From JBCAWW01 sp039024315 (lineage in GTDB: Bacteria; Bacteroidota; Bacteroidia; J057), in assembly GCA_039024315.1 (NCBI GenBank), contig JBCCQN010000050.1:1-41877 (forward strand): a stretch of DNA of 41,877 nt, written 5' to 3'. Position numbers and translations under genes: made by a program. Of this stretch, positions 8,113-17,817 are shown one piece after another; position 1 is the first letter of the stretch, and every line of letters starts with the position of its first letter. The notes under the pieces were generated by a model. It searched no databases and was not told the DNA's origin. It saw only the letters and a list, made by a program, of their open reading frames with translations.

Positions 8113-9147
8113 ATGGCATATAATCCATCTTTCCCTCATGATGCATTCCTTGCTAAGTGGCTCGAAGGTTCACTCAGCGAGGCTGAATGGGATGCCTGGA
8201 AGGAAGAGGCAGGGGAAGAAGCACTCAAACGAATCATTGCTGCTGTAGATCAGTTTGAGGTTCCAGCTACTCGTACCAAAACAGAAGCATGGGATCAACT
8301 CTCTACAAGGATTCAGGACGAGCAAATTTTTGCTGTGGTCGATCAGTGGGATGTCCCTGCTACTAAAACCAAGACGGAAGCATGGGCCCAATTCGCTGCT
8401 ACGATAGAAGAAAAAAATACGGAAACTGCAAAAGTGCGAACTATGACTCCCCTGCGTTGGGTGGCGTCGATCGCAGCTGCGGTGGTATTATTATTGGGGC
8501 TTGGCTATTTGATGCGTGATACGAGCGTCAATTACAGCACTCAAATAGGTGAAAAGTTGAGCGTGAGATTACCTGACAACTCTGAAGTAATCCTCAATGC
8601 TAACTCTAGCCTTAGCTTTGATCCCGACTCTTGGGATGAGAAGCGTTACGTAAGCTTGGACGGTGAAGCCTACTTCAAAGTGGAAAAGGGACAAACGTTC
8701 ACCGTAGGTACAGACCAAGGAAGTGTAAGCGTACTCGGTACAGAATTTAATGTGCAGGATCGTCCAGAAGTATGGGCGGTACAGTGCTATCATGGCAAAG
8801 TAGAGGTGAAAGCTTCTGCTGAATCCATCATTTTGACCGCAGGCGAAAGCACAGAATTAGAATCCCAAGAGCTGAAAGCCCTCAATTTTGAGCCAGATGA
8901 AAATCAAATTTGGCTAAATGATTTTGTTGCTTTTGACGATGTCCAATTACAAGAAGTAGTAGCAGAATTGGAGCGTCAATACAAAATTGAGGTAGTTTGG
9001 CCTACGGATTTGGATCCAACCTCATCCTACTCAGGTGGTTTTCCACACAACAATTTAACGTCAGCATTACGATTAGTCTTCGGTCCTTCAAATTATTTAG
9101 CTAAATTAGAAGGTGGAGAAAAGGTTTTCCTTACTCCTATTCAGTAG
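8113..9147 (+). CDS. FecR-family anti-sigma factor with duplicated N-terminal segment
   Basis: A 344-residue inner-membrane anti-sigma factor. The cytoplasmic part is residues 1-112, a transmembrane helix lies at about 113-134, the periplasmic FecR domain is at about 140-240 (LPDNSEVILNANSSL, then YVSLDGEAYFKVEKG) and a DUF4974-type domain is at about 270-342. The odd feature is in the cytoplasmic part: residues 42-70 (DQFEVPATRTKTEAWDQLST) are repeated at 73-101 (DQWDVPATKTKTEAWAQFAA) with a 31-residue period. At DNA level the two copies differ mainly at third positions, so the duplication is old and kept by selection on protein (inference). The membrane-proximal unit alone is the form usual in the family. 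It sits 114 bases after the sigma gene and 23 bases before the receptor gene. Confidence 0.95.
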   Translation: MAYNPSFPHDAFLAKWLEGSLSEAEWDAWKEEAGEEALKRIIAAVDQFEVPATRTKTEAWDQLSTRIQDEQIFAVVDQWDVPATKTKTEAWAQFAATIEEKNTETAKVRTMTPLRWVASIAAAVVLLLGLGYLMRDTSVNYSTQIGEKLSVRLPDNSEVILNANSSLSFDPDSWDEKRYVSLDGEAYFKVEKGQTFTVGTDQGSVSVLGTEFNVQDRPEVWAVQCYHGKVEVKASAESIILTAGESTELESQELKALNFEPDENQIWLNDFVAFDDVQLQEVVAELERQYKIEVVWPTDLDPTSSYSGGFPHNNLTSALRLVFGPSNYLAKLEGGEKVFLTPIQ

Positions 9148-9170
9148 AAGACTTTCTTGTTAATGCTCTG

Positions 9171-11810
9171 ATGTCCAGAATTGCCACGTATGTAAGCGTC
9201 TGGCTTGTCCTTTTAGTCGCTAGTACTCTTTCTGTTTCTGCACAAACGCTTTCCCTAAGCTTTGAGCAGACTCCTCTATCCGAAGTATTAAAAGAAATTT
9301 CTCGCTCTGAAGGGGTAATCATTGCCTTCCAAGAAAAAGATGTCGCCCCCTATCTAATTACCGCAGACCTCAATGGTATGTCGGTTAGCGGAGCTTTGAA
9401 CATTGTATTGGATGGTACAGAGCTACGTTTTCAGGAACTTAATTCCCAACAATATATCGTTTCTGTCGCTCGACCTAAGCCGGTGCGAGAGCGCATTGTA
9501 GCTCCCCGCAATCGGCAAAGTATCAGTGGACGAGTCGTAGATACACAATCTGGGCAAGCCTTGGCTTCCGCAGTGGTGCGCCTTACTGGTACTACTTATG
9601 GCACCTACACTGATACCAAGGGCTATTTTATCCTCATGGATGTACCTCTACAGCTGGATAGCTTAGAAGTTCGCTACTTAGGGTATAATCCTTACAAAAC
9701 CAGTGTAGGGAAGCGTAAATATTTTGAGATTGAACTGGAAGCGGCTCAGCACCTACTCGATGAGATTACAATCACTGAAGGCAATGAGCAGGCGGTGAAT
9801 ATCACCGATGCTGCGACGGTGCTAGAAATCAATCCTCGACGGGTGGAAAGCTTAAGTGGCTTAGGAGAGCCTGACCTGCTACGTGCGATCCAATTTTTGC
9901 CGGGGATCAATAGTAGTGATGAATCTGCTGGCGGACTACATATTCGTGGCGGTCGCCCTGAAGAGAATTTGATTCTATTAGACGGAATCACCGTCTATCA
10001 GCCTGGCCATCTCTTTGGCAATTTTAGCGCTTTCAATCCCCATGCTGTCAAATCTCTAACTGTACAAAGAGGTGGCTTTGATGCTCGCTATGGCGGAAGA
10101 GTTTCAGGTATCATTGATATCACTAGTCGCCCTGAGCAAATGCAACGTCCAACAGCTGAGGTAGGCCTTAATTTGCTAAATGCGAACGCTTATGTCCAAG
10201 TGCCTTTTTGGAATAAAAAAGCCGCATTAATGCTGTCCGCTCGACACTCCAATTCGACTTGGTTGCAAAATGGTTTTTATCGCCAATTAGGGGATCGAGT
10301 AATTGATAGTTTACAGTTAGCCAACCAAAGTTCAGGTACGCCGGCTCTAGACGCTGCCCCAGACTTTAGTTTTATTGACTTCAATGCCAAGCTGGTAGTG
10401 AGGCCGACTGATAAGGATCTTATTTCTTTGACTGCCTATTCGGCGAACGATAATCTCCAGTATGTTTGGACAGATCAAATCAGTGAGCAAGAATACTTTA
10501 GTCAAAACGAAGATAATTTCGTGCATAATTTAGGTTCAAGCTTCAATTGGATTCGAGCTTGGAATCCTAACTTTTCGCAAAAACTCAACATTGCTTATTC
10601 GAGTTTTGAGAATCGCTTTGAATTTCGTCAGATCTACAATCTTTTACCGGAACCAGCCATCGGCTGGACCCAACGTAATCAGATCCAAGACCTAAGCCTG
10701 CGCTTAGATTATACTTGGGATCTTGAACGTATAGGTGATTTTGAATTTGGCTTTCATGCTACCGGCTACGCTGTTGATAGCCTCTTAGATTTTCAAGGTG
10801 ATCTAAGTGAAGCGGAGACTTTCCGGCGCAGTAGTTTATTGGCTAGTCCCTATATCCAATACAAAAAGGAGATCGTCAAAAACTTAAGTTTGAGCTTAGG
10901 TCTTCGCTCCAATTATTATACTGCGACCGAGCAATTTTATCAAGAGCCGAGAGTCAGTTTAGACTATAAAATTAATGCTAAACTTCAATTCAAAGCTGTT
11001 TGGGGTAGGTTCCATCAGTTTCTCAATCGTACCGAGCTAGGTAGCACAGCAGGACTGGTAGAGGATTACTGGATACTTGCGGATGGAGATCGGATTCCGG
11101 TATTGAGTTCAGAGCATTTCATTATTGGGGGAGTTTTCCAGACTGAAAATTGGCTGCTAGACGTAGAGCTCTATCAAAAGCAGACTACAGGTCTGCTCAC
11201 CTATAAGAATTTTGATCGGCAGCAGATCTTTAGACCGATTCTGATCAATGATGGAGTTGGTTTATCCCGCGGATTGGATGTCCTATTACAAAAAGAGTTT
11301 GGGCGCTATACCAGTTGGATGTCGTACTCTTTGAGCCAAACGACTTATTCCTTTCCCGAATTGCTAAACGGGAGATCCTTTGCGGCTTCGCATGATCAGC
11401 GCCATCAATTTAGCTGGGTCAATATGCTGGAGATGGGACGCTGGGATGCTTCGCTCAACTGGACGTTCGCCACGGGCAGACCCTTTACGGAAGCGGTGGA
11501 TCTACTAGCAGCCCGTCCAGAGCCCGATCAAATCATCTATAGTTTGGGGTTTGGACCCCTCAATGGAAGCCGAATGCCGGCCTATCATCGCTTGGACGCA
11601 AATCTGAGTTACAGATATCAAATTTTTAATGGAAAACTGGGAGGGAAAGCTGGCGTAGCGGTGTTTAATCTATACAACCGGCAAAACCTTCAGGATATTG
11701 AATATCGAGTACGCTTACCGCTTTCCAAAGCTGACGAAGCTAGCATACTTCGCGTGGAAAAGAACTTATTGGGCTTTACTCCAAATGTCTTTTTCCAACT
11801 TGAATTTTAA
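9171..11810 (+). CDS. TonB-dependent receptor with STN signalling domain
   Basis: An 879-residue outer-membrane transporter of the FecA-like signalling class. Domains in order: signal peptide (1-24, SVSA/Q), STN domain (about 27-98) that contacts FecR in the periplasm, carboxypeptidase-regulatory-like beta domain (about 116-190, ISGRVVDTQSGQALASAVVR), plug (about 207-320, LPGINSSDESAGGLHIRGGR and LDGITVYQPGHLFG), then the beta barrel to a terminal Phe. Transport is powered by TonB/ExbBD from the inner membrane. No SusD partner gene follows, so this is not a SusCD glycan system. Substrate unknown; FecA-type homologues carry iron chelates, but nothing here shows that. The protease gene 48 bases downstream may be in the same transcript. 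Confidence 0.95.
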   Translation: MSRIATYVSVWLVLLVASTLSVSAQTLSLSFEQTPLSEVLKEISRSEGVIIAFQEKDVAPYLITADLNGMSVSGALNIVLDGTELRFQELNSQQYIVSVARPKPVRERIVAPRNRQSISGRVVDTQSGQALASAVVRLTGTTYGTYTDTKGYFILMDVPLQLDSLEVRYLGYNPYKTSVGKRKYFEIELEAAQHLLDEITITEGNEQAVNITDAATVLEINPRRVESLSGLGEPDLLRAIQFLPGINSSDESAGGLHIRGGRPEENLILLDGITVYQPGHLFGNFSAFNPHAVKSLTVQRGGFDARYGGRVSGIIDITSRPEQMQRPTAEVGLNLLNANAYVQVPFWNKKAALMLSARHSNSTWLQNGFYRQLGDRVIDSLQLANQSSGTPALDAAPDFSFIDFNAKLVVRPTDKDLISLTAYSANDNLQYVWTDQISEQEYFSQNEDNFVHNLGSSFNWIRAWNPNFSQKLNIAYSSFENRFEFRQIYNLLPEPAIGWTQRNQIQDLSLRLDYTWDLERIGDFEFGFHATGYAVDSLLDFQGDLSEAETFRRSSLLASPYIQYKKEIVKNLSLSLGLRSNYYTATEQFYQEPRVSLDYKINAKLQFKAVWGRFHQFLNRTELGSTAGLVEDYWILADGDRIPVLSSEHFIIGGVFQTENWLLDVELYQKQTTGLLTYKNFDRQQIFRPILINDGVGLSRGLDVLLQKEFGRYTSWMSYSLSQTTYSFPELLNGRSFAASHDQRHQFSWVNMLEMGRWDASLNWTFATGRPFTEAVDLLAARPEPDQIIYSLGFGPLNGSRMPAYHRLDANLSYRYQIFNGKLGGKAGVAVFNLYNRQNLQDIEYRVRLPLSKADEASILRVEKNLLGFTPNVFFQLEF

Positions 11811-11858
11811 CGCCCACCTCATTCGCTATAAACCTTACTGTACCTGCTTAATTTGACT

Positions 11859-14800
11859 ATGATACTGTGCGCTAAAAGTGTATGGCAGTGGCTGGTAAGT
11901 ATAGCCCTAGGTGTAGGATGGATCATGCTACCGAGTGCCGCTATGGCACAAGGAGAATTGCGTTTTGCGAAGCGTGAGATCCAAAATAAGGTGATAAGCG
12001 TTCTGCGAAGCGGTAAACAAAGCGTGCTCCTCCCTCTGCCCAATGGTAGTGAGGCGCGATTTGAGTTGAGGCCTGAGGCCATTATGGAAGAAGCGCTTGC
12101 ATCGGCCTATCCCGAAATCAAAGTTTGGTATGGGAAGTCTAAAAATGGCTGGGAAGTTTTTTTAGACCATAATGAAGACCGTTTACATGCCTTGTTGCGC
12201 AAAAATGGCGAGAGTTGGTACCTTGATCCTGATCATGAGCACTACCGACTGACCCAGCAGTCCAGTCCTCAATCAGCAGGAGCTACCTGCCTAGCGGACG
12301 ATAAAAATCTGGCGCTCCCCCCTTTTCCTCCTGCCCCAGTGGCAGAAAAAAATGGCTTAGCGAGACATTATGTATTTCGTTGTGCGATTGGGGCCACGGC
12401 CGAATACACCGCTTTTCATGGCGGTACAAAAGCATTGGCGATGGCAGAGATTGTCAGTGTGCTCAATCGCGTCAATGCGGTATTTCGTAGGGATGTGGCG
12501 ATTTCTTTTCAACTCGTGGCCAACAATGATCAAATCGTCTTTACAGACCCTTATAATGATCCGTTTTCAAGTGGCGATCTCAATAGTTTGATCCAAGAAA
12601 ATCAAAACCTTCTGGACGCAGTTATTGGTGATGCAAATTATGATGTGGGGATAGTATTTGACCGAGTTTTGACGCCAGGAGGCGCGATCGCATTTTACAA
12701 TTCGGTCTGCCAAAGTGGCTTTAAGGGGCAAGCCGCTATTGCGGTAACTAACCCTATTGGAAATGGCTTTGCGATCGATTATGTCGCGCATGAGTTTGGG
12801 CATTTTTTTGGGGCCCACCATACTCACAATAATTCTTGTTATCGCCATGCTCCCACCGCTTATGAGCCCAGAAGCGGCTCGACAATTATGGCCTATGCCG
12901 GAGTTTGTTCGCCCAGCCTACAACCCAATAGCGATGCTTATTTTCATGCGGCCAGTATTGATGAGATCCGGCAGGCGGTCAGTAGCGGCTTGTTGTGTGG
13001 GCAGCTTACGACGGTCAACAATCAGGCGCCTATTGTCATTGTTGATCAGCCAGTCGATTACTTGCCTATGGGTACTCCTTTTGCTTTGGAAGGCTACGCC
13101 ATCGATGCCGAAGGAGATAGCTTATCCTATAATTGGGAGCAGTGGGATTTGGGTAATCCTGGACAGACCAATGCCCAATCTGCCTACGGGCCTATTGTGC
13201 GTTCACGTCCTGCACAAGCTCAGGGTAAACGAATTATCCCCCAATTATCAGATCTCCTAGCTGGTAATCAAACACCGCAAGAAATTTTGCCAATGACGAG
13301 TCGCAATTTGCGATTTCGCTTTACGGCGCTCGATCATCATGCTACAGCTACTCAGATGGGGCGAACCTATGTCAATCTAAAAGTTACTAGTCAGGCAGGG
13401 CCTTTTGCGGTTTATGGACCGACACAAAATGTAAACTGGCCAATTGGCAGTATGCAATGGATCAAATGGGATGTGGCCAAGACAGATCTTGCTCCGGTTA
13501 ATTGTGATAGAGTGGATATCTGGCTCTCTGATGATGGGGGCTATAATTTCAATACTTTGCTTGCTGCTAATGTCCCCAATAATGGGGCTTATCCCGTAAT
13601 GGTCCCTGATCTGCCAACGCAATCAGCACGCATTAAGGTCAGTGCGGCTAATAATATATTCTTCGCAATCAGCGAATCGGATTTCTCTATCAGTAGTGTA
13701 AGTCAACCTGATTATTATTTATTCAATATCGCCTCCATGCCGGAGGTGTGTCAAGGAGACTCGATTGCTTTTCGCTTATGGCTAGGGAGCTTAGGCGGCT
13801 ACCAAGGGGGGGTAGATTTTTCTTTATTAGAAGAGAGCATTCCAGTGCAATGGCATAGCAGTAACCCCTTGCCGGTAGGTAATTTTTTAGAGTTTTCGAT
13901 TAAGCCAGAAGCGCCGCTATCAGGTTGGCAGACGATCACCTTGATAGGCTTAGAGCAAAACGGAGACAGTACTATGTTTACCTACAGCTACTATGTTGTC
14001 CCCGAAGAACCAAGTGCGGTAACACTCTTATACCCGCAAGATGGACAGCTGCAGAGCGATCCTCTAGCTAATTTAAAATGGCTTTGCCAAGATGCTGCCA
14101 TGGCCTATTATTGGGAGCTCGCTTTGCATCCTGCTTTTGGGGCCTCGCGGGTCGCAAGTGGTTGGAGTGAGGATTCGCTTTCCGCGAATCTACCTCCTTT
14201 GGCCGAAGGTACTGTCTACTATTGGCGCGTCAAGGCCCAAAATGCTTGTGGAGAAGGCGCGTTTTCTCGGGTAGCTTCTTTTGCTACACCCGGTCTCAAT
14301 TGCCAAAGCTACTGGAGCCAAGATGTACCCAAGACGATCCCCATCAATGGGACGCCAGCAATTGTCAATTCTGATTTACAAATTGAAGATGATTTTACCA
14401 TCAAAGATGTCAATTTGCTAGGTCTGAGAGGGACTCATTCCTGGATCAGTGATCTAAAAGTAAAAGTGCAAAAAGATAGTGTTTCGGTGCGCTTATTTGA
14501 GCAGATATGCGGGCCCAATGTGTCAGATTTTGATCTCAACTTTGATGATGATGTGCCATATGCTTCTATCCCTTGCCCACCTACTACTGCTTTGACCTAC
14601 CAAGCTTTGGACTCATTGTCTCGTTTTGATGGTATGAGCAGTAAAGGATTGTGGCGACTCAACATTAAGGATGTGGTAGATCTGGATGGCGGTGAATTAG
14701 AAGCTTGGGGGCTGGAGATTTGTTATCAAACGGATGAAAGTCTGCCCCCTACCATCTTAGCCAATGAAGGGCTTAGGCTCAACCAATGGCAGGCCGCTAT

Positions 14801-15344
14801 GATTGATTCGAGTTTGCTGCAAAGCGCCGCAAATTGTGGGCCAGATGAGATCGTTTATACCTTAGTAGAGCAGCCCCAATATGGCTTGTTGATCCTCAAT
14901 GGAACGATTTTAGCACCTGGGGACACCTTTTTGCAATCTGCGATTGACGATCAGTTGCTCCAGTATCAGCACCAAGGCCAAGCAGTGGATCACGATGGTT
15001 TTAGTTTTACGGTTAGGGCACATGATGGCGGCTGGATTGGCACCCCTCACTTCCCGATTGACATCAATCTGACGACTTCGATCGGCAATAATCGAGCATT
15101 GCTACCGCCTAAGCTTTATCCCAATCCTGCGCAGGATCACTTCTTTGTAGAGTTTGCGGCGCCAGTTCGAGAAGCAGGCAGGCTCAAGATATTTGATTTG
15201 CAAGGCCGTGTCTTAAGTGAACAAGCGTTCTCCGCAGGAGTAACAAAACTAAAAGTGTCGAGTCAAAATCTGGCTAGTGGCTTGTACTTGCTGCGGATCT
15301 CTTATGAAGCGCAGGCTTTTACGCAGCGTTTTCTCGTGCATTAG
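11859..15344 (+). CDS. T9SS-exported reprolysin-like metalloprotease with P domain
   Basis: A secreted zinc protease of 1161 residues from ATG 11859 (an in-frame TTG lies two codons upstream). Order: signal peptide to MAQ (about 1-31), pro-region to about 165, catalytic domain of the M12B/M72-like metzincin type with HEFGHFFGAHH (zinc ligands His311, His315, His321) and a Met-turn GSTIMAYAG (Met344), then a PKD/Ig-like stretch (about 395-450), further beta-sandwich regions, a proprotein-convertase P domain (about 815-955), a cadherin/CSPG-like stretch (about 975-1045) and a type A T9SS sorting domain (about 1085-1161, LYPNPAQDHFFV). The sorting domain predicts passage through the type IX system and surface anchoring or release. 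Targets are unknown; extracellular protein degradation or predation are plausible uses. Confidence 0.93.
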   Translation: MILCAKSVWQWLVSIALGVGWIMLPSAAMAQGELRFAKREIQNKVISVLRSGKQSVLLPLPNGSEARFELRPEAIMEEALASAYPEIKVWYGKSKNGWEVFLDHNEDRLHALLRKNGESWYLDPDHEHYRLTQQSSPQSAGATCLADDKNLALPPFPPAPVAEKNGLARHYVFRCAIGATAEYTAFHGGTKALAMAEIVSVLNRVNAVFRRDVAISFQLVANNDQIVFTDPYNDPFSSGDLNSLIQENQNLLDAVIGDANYDVGIVFDRVLTPGGAIAFYNSVCQSGFKGQAAIAVTNPIGNGFAIDYVAHEFGHFFGAHHTHNNSCYRHAPTAYEPRSGSTIMAYAGVCSPSLQPNSDAYFHAASIDEIRQAVSSGLLCGQLTTVNNQAPIVIVDQPVDYLPMGTPFALEGYAIDAEGDSLSYNWEQWDLGNPGQTNAQSAYGPIVRSRPAQAQGKRIIPQLSDLLAGNQTPQEILPMTSRNLRFRFTALDHHATATQMGRTYVNLKVTSQAGPFAVYGPTQNVNWPIGSMQWIKWDVAKTDLAPVNCDRVDIWLSDDGGYNFNTLLAANVPNNGAYPVMVPDLPTQSARIKVSAANNIFFAISESDFSISSVSQPDYYLFNIASMPEVCQGDSIAFRLWLGSLGGYQGGVDFSLLEESIPVQWHSSNPLPVGNFLEFSIKPEAPLSGWQTITLIGLEQNGDSTMFTYSYYVVPEEPSAVTLLYPQDGQLQSDPLANLKWLCQDAAMAYYWELALHPAFGASRVASGWSEDSLSANLPPLAEGTVYYWRVKAQNACGEGAFSRVASFATPGLNCQSYWSQDVPKTIPINGTPAIVNSDLQIEDDFTIKDVNLLGLRGTHSWISDLKVKVQKDSVSVRLFEQICGPNVSDFDLNFDDDVPYASIPCPPTTALTYQALDSLSRFDGMSSKGLWRLNIKDVVDLDGGELEAWGLEICYQTDESLPPTILANEGLRLNQWQAAMIDSSLLQSAANCGPDEIVYTLVEQPQYGLLILNGTILAPGDTFLQSAIDDQLLQYQHQGQAVDHDGFSFTVRAHDGGWIGTPHFPIDINLTTSIGNNRALLPPKLYPNPAQDHFFVEFAAPVREAGRLKIFDLQGRVLSEQAFSAGVTKLKVSSQNLASGLYLLRISYEAQAFTQRFLVH

Positions 15345-15346
15345 AG

Positions 15347-15383
15347 CTGCTGCGCAGAACGATTATCTCGCATGCATGCCGCA
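15347..15383 (-). repeat. REP-like short repeat
   Basis: On the minus strand a GCATGCATGCG palindromic core is followed by ATCGTTCTGCGCAGCAG. The same order occurs at 19508-19553 and, more degenerate, at 33090-33128. It starts two bases after the stop codon of the protease gene. Confidence 0.55.
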
Positions 15384-15446
15384 CCATGGGGAAATCTCTG
15401 AGCCACTCAAAGGCCCTAAGTTTGACGCTATATGAGCTGAAACTCA

Positions 15447-15585
15447 TTAAGTAAAGAGTAGAAAGTATCCCGAAAGCTTTCGGGAGTATTCAATACATAG
15501 AAATGGACCGCATGGCCCTATTCTGCTAGCTCTTACTACTGAATACTACTGTCTAAGTACTCAAAACTATTGTCTAAGTACTTAA
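15447..15585 (+). repeat. dispersed repeat, copy A
   Basis: It begins TTAAGTA with AGAGTAGAAAGTAT, holds the palindrome CCCGAAAGCTTTCGGG, and ends CTCTTACTACTGAATACT through GTCTAAGTACTTAA. The last unit (actattGTCTAAGTAC) is doubled, which makes this copy longer than the others. It lies between two convergent genes. Confidence 0.75.
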
Positions 15586-15609
15586 CATTTTTTCCCTCTT
15601 GAGCTCAAC

Positions 15610-16359
15610 TTAAGGCAAGTCATACCAGTATAATTCACTATTGAGGTCGCTGGCAACATAGACTCTTTTGTTGGGGACATCTACGGCAATGCCTTCTGCT
15701 TTAGTGGCGTCGATGCGGTAGGTTTCCAATTTTTCTCCTTGGAGATTGCAGCGAGTGATAGTCTGGGATTCGTCACTTAAGATGTAGAGTTGGTTTTGAC
15801 TCGGATCAAAGGAAATGCCAGAGTAATCTAGGGCAAAGTTGAGGGCGTAGTTTTCGAGTATGTTCCCGCCAAAGTCAACGACCAATAATTGCGCCGGATC
15901 TTTTTCGGTAATGAGATAAAGTCGCTCTGTTGCCGGATCTAAGGTAGCCCCTTCCAGCCCGTGGTTGGACTCCATCTGAGTAAAGGGGATCGCAAAAGTA
16001 TCTTGCGCCGTACCATTGACATCTAGTTTGACTAATTCTTGACGGCTTTCTTCTACGATCCAGATACTGTTATCTTGCTGATTTTGTACCACCCCTTCAA
16101 GATCATCGCCTTCATAATTGAGGGTAGCAACGACTGTTCCGGTTGTAGGGTTAATACGGTAGACTTTGTTGTCATCGTCGCTGACGCTCAAGAGCTGGTC
16201 ATTGCTCAGAGACAAGCCAGAAGGCTCGTCTATCGCCATGGCGAGGGTTTCAACCAAATTTAAGCTTATGGGCTCTGGCGTAGGATTGCGATCACAGGCA
16301 AGTCCCAAAAGACTAAAAAGCAAACAGCAAGAGACTAAATATTGAGAATTAACGAGCAT
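15610..16359 (-). CDS. SdiA-regulated/YjiK-like lipoprotein
   Basis: A 249-residue lipoprotein: residues 1-22 form a signal peptide with lipobox LLGLAC (Cys22), so the protein should be anchored in the envelope. The rest is a run of beta-propeller-like blades (SGLSLSNDQLLSVSDDDNKV, GATLDPATERLYLITEKDPA, GISFDPSQNQLYILSDESQT, GIAVDVPNKRVYVASD). This matches the SdiA-regulated (YjiK) family, related in fold to esterase-like phytases and NHL/SMP-30 propellers. No enzymatic residues can be assigned; family function is unproven. It is monocistronic and convergent with the protease gene. Confidence 0.82.
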   Translation of the reverse strand: MLVNSQYLVSCCLLFSLLGLACDRNPTPEPISLNLVETLAMAIDEPSGLSLSNDQLLSVSDDDNKVYRINPTTGTVVATLNYEGDDLEGVVQNQQDNSIWIVEESRQELVKLDVNGTAQDTFAIPFTQMESNHGLEGATLDPATERLYLITEKDPAQLLVVDFGGNILENYALNFALDYSGISFDPSQNQLYILSDESQTITRCNLQGEKLETYRIDATKAEGIAVDVPNKRVYVASDLNSELYWYDLP

Positions 16360-16737
16360 AATTACTATGAATACGAAATAAATTTTGTAAGATACTATTT
16401 CTGCTCCTTATAGATTGGACGATCTATATAAAGACATTTAGCGAATAGGCCAAATTCAATCCAAAAGAAAAATTTAGATTGATTTTGTCAATTTCAGCTT
16501 ACTTCCTTTCACGAGGAAGATTCTGAGGCCTTTTGCTTTTCTAATTAGACGTGTCAGCCGTTCTTTTAGTACGAAAACCCGCTAATCTATGGATTGGCGT
16601 AAATCCAAATAAGTAAGCACTAGCCCTGAACAGAGCATAAAAGCAACGGCTGATTCAGGATTGGTTGATTGCATGAAAATGCGCCTTATTTTTGGATATT
16701 GAAATTTTAAAGACAACGAGGGAAACTGAAGGCCATT
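16360..16737. other. intergenic region, divergent promoters expected
   Basis: This 378-base gap separates the divergent lipoprotein gene and the HlyD-VTC-DUF4956 operon, so it must hold promoters for both. I find no convincing TAnnTTTG box with a -33 TTG. A small hairpin CTTCCT/AGGAAG lies near 16502-16520. Codons in frame just before 16738 run back to a TAA at 16708 without an ATG, so the operon's first gene must use a non-ATG start. Confidence 0.5.
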
Positions 16738-17814
16738 TTGGATGAGTTGAGATTTTTTAAGAAAAGGCATCTTTTTTTGCTAATAATCATCCTCCCCTGC
16801 TTCACCCCCTTACTACCGATCCACCTTTCCTATACTTTTGAAGGGACTGGCAAAGTGTATCCGGTGCAAGAATGGATCTTGAACCGTGATGACGAAGGTG
16901 GCATCATCAGTACGGTGTACAATCATCAATTGGGTGTGATCAGTGAGGTGAGTAGTTATAAATTTGAGCGTGGCGATATTGCCAACGTTCAGATTACGCC
17001 TTTTCAAAACCAGAGCCTACGCTTTATCGACAGAGGTGATACCATCGCCACTGTGCGTTCTTACCTCCTTGAGGAACGCTTGAACACTTTGCGCCTGCAG
17101 CTGGCAGTCGAAAAAGCCCGCCTTCGTAGTGAAAGAGCGGGAGAAAAAGGGCCGGTCATTGCCGAAGCGGCCCAACGCCTAGTTTACGCCAAGGAACAAT
17201 TGGTGCTCGCCCAACAAAATTTTGACCGCAATAAACAACTCTATGACGATGGAGTCATCACCGAGGCTTCGTTCAACGAAGTTGAAAACGAATATAAACT
17301 CGCCCAAATCCAAGTCAAGATCTCTGATAGCAGCTTAGAAGCTGTGAAAATGGGCAAAAAGCCAGAACTCGTCAGTTTTATCCTCACTACCATGGAGTCG
17401 ATTGAGCAAGAGCTTGCTTTCCTCCAAACCAAGCGTAGCGGCTACCATATTGTCTCGCCCATTAGTGGCTCGGTGGATTATACCACTAGTACCCAACAAA
17501 TCATGACGGTTGATGACACGAGTAAAATGGTATTGACAGTACCTGTACAATTGGCTCATCAGTCTTATCTCAAGATCGGCACCCCGATCAAGGTCAAGGT
17601 GCCTGGCATCAAAGAAGCAATTAGCGGTGCGATCAGCGGCATCAACGATGAGGTGCAAATTCTGGACAATCAGCAGGTAATATTAGTTAAGGCCAGCTTT
17701 CAAAATCCAGAACAGCACGTGCGCAAAGGAGTCATGGTCAGATGTACCTTTGTTTGTGATACGATAGAGCTTTGGGATTATCTCGATCGAACCTTCAAAA
17801 CTTGGACCCACTAG
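16738..17814 (+). CDS. HlyD-family periplasmic adaptor protein
   Basis: A 358-residue membrane-fusion-type protein. A hydrophobic N-terminal segment (about 12-32) anchors it in the inner membrane; a beta-barrel/lipoyl half follows (HQLGVISEVSSYKFERGDIA), then two long helices forming a coiled-coil hairpin (about 112-160 and 165-240), the second lipoyl half (GYHIVSPISGSVDY) and a beta-barrel domain (about 265-340). Such adaptors bridge inner-membrane pumps and outer-membrane channels, but no pump or TolC gene is present here; instead a VTC polymerase gene starts 3 bases after its stop. There is no in-frame ATG: TTG 16738 is the likely start, TTG 16747 the alternative. Its job in this operon is unknown; a scaffold or exit duct for the DUF4956/VTC complex is inference. 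Confidence 0.87.
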   Translation: MDELRFFKKRHLFLLIIILPCFTPLLPIHLSYTFEGTGKVYPVQEWILNRDDEGGIISTVYNHQLGVISEVSSYKFERGDIANVQITPFQNQSLRFIDRGDTIATVRSYLLEERLNTLRLQLAVEKARLRSERAGEKGPVIAEAAQRLVYAKEQLVLAQQNFDRNKQLYDDGVITEASFNEVENEYKLAQIQVKISDSSLEAVKMGKKPELVSFILTTMESIEQELAFLQTKRSGYHIVSPISGSVDYTTSTQQIMTVDDTSKMVLTVPVQLAHQSYLKIGTPIKVKVPGIKEAISGAISGINDEVQILDNQQVILVKASFQNPEQHVRKGVMVRCTFVCDTIELWDYLDRTFKTWTH

Positions 17815-17817
17815 CCT

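Noticed and set aside
9171..11810. SusC-type glycan transporter
   Set aside because: The N-terminal STN domain and the sigma/FecR genes fit FecA-type signalling, and there is no SusD gene downstream.
16582..16770. 62-codon minus-strand frame in the gap before the HlyD-like gene
   Set aside because: It overlaps the start of the adaptor gene and shows no recognisable features.
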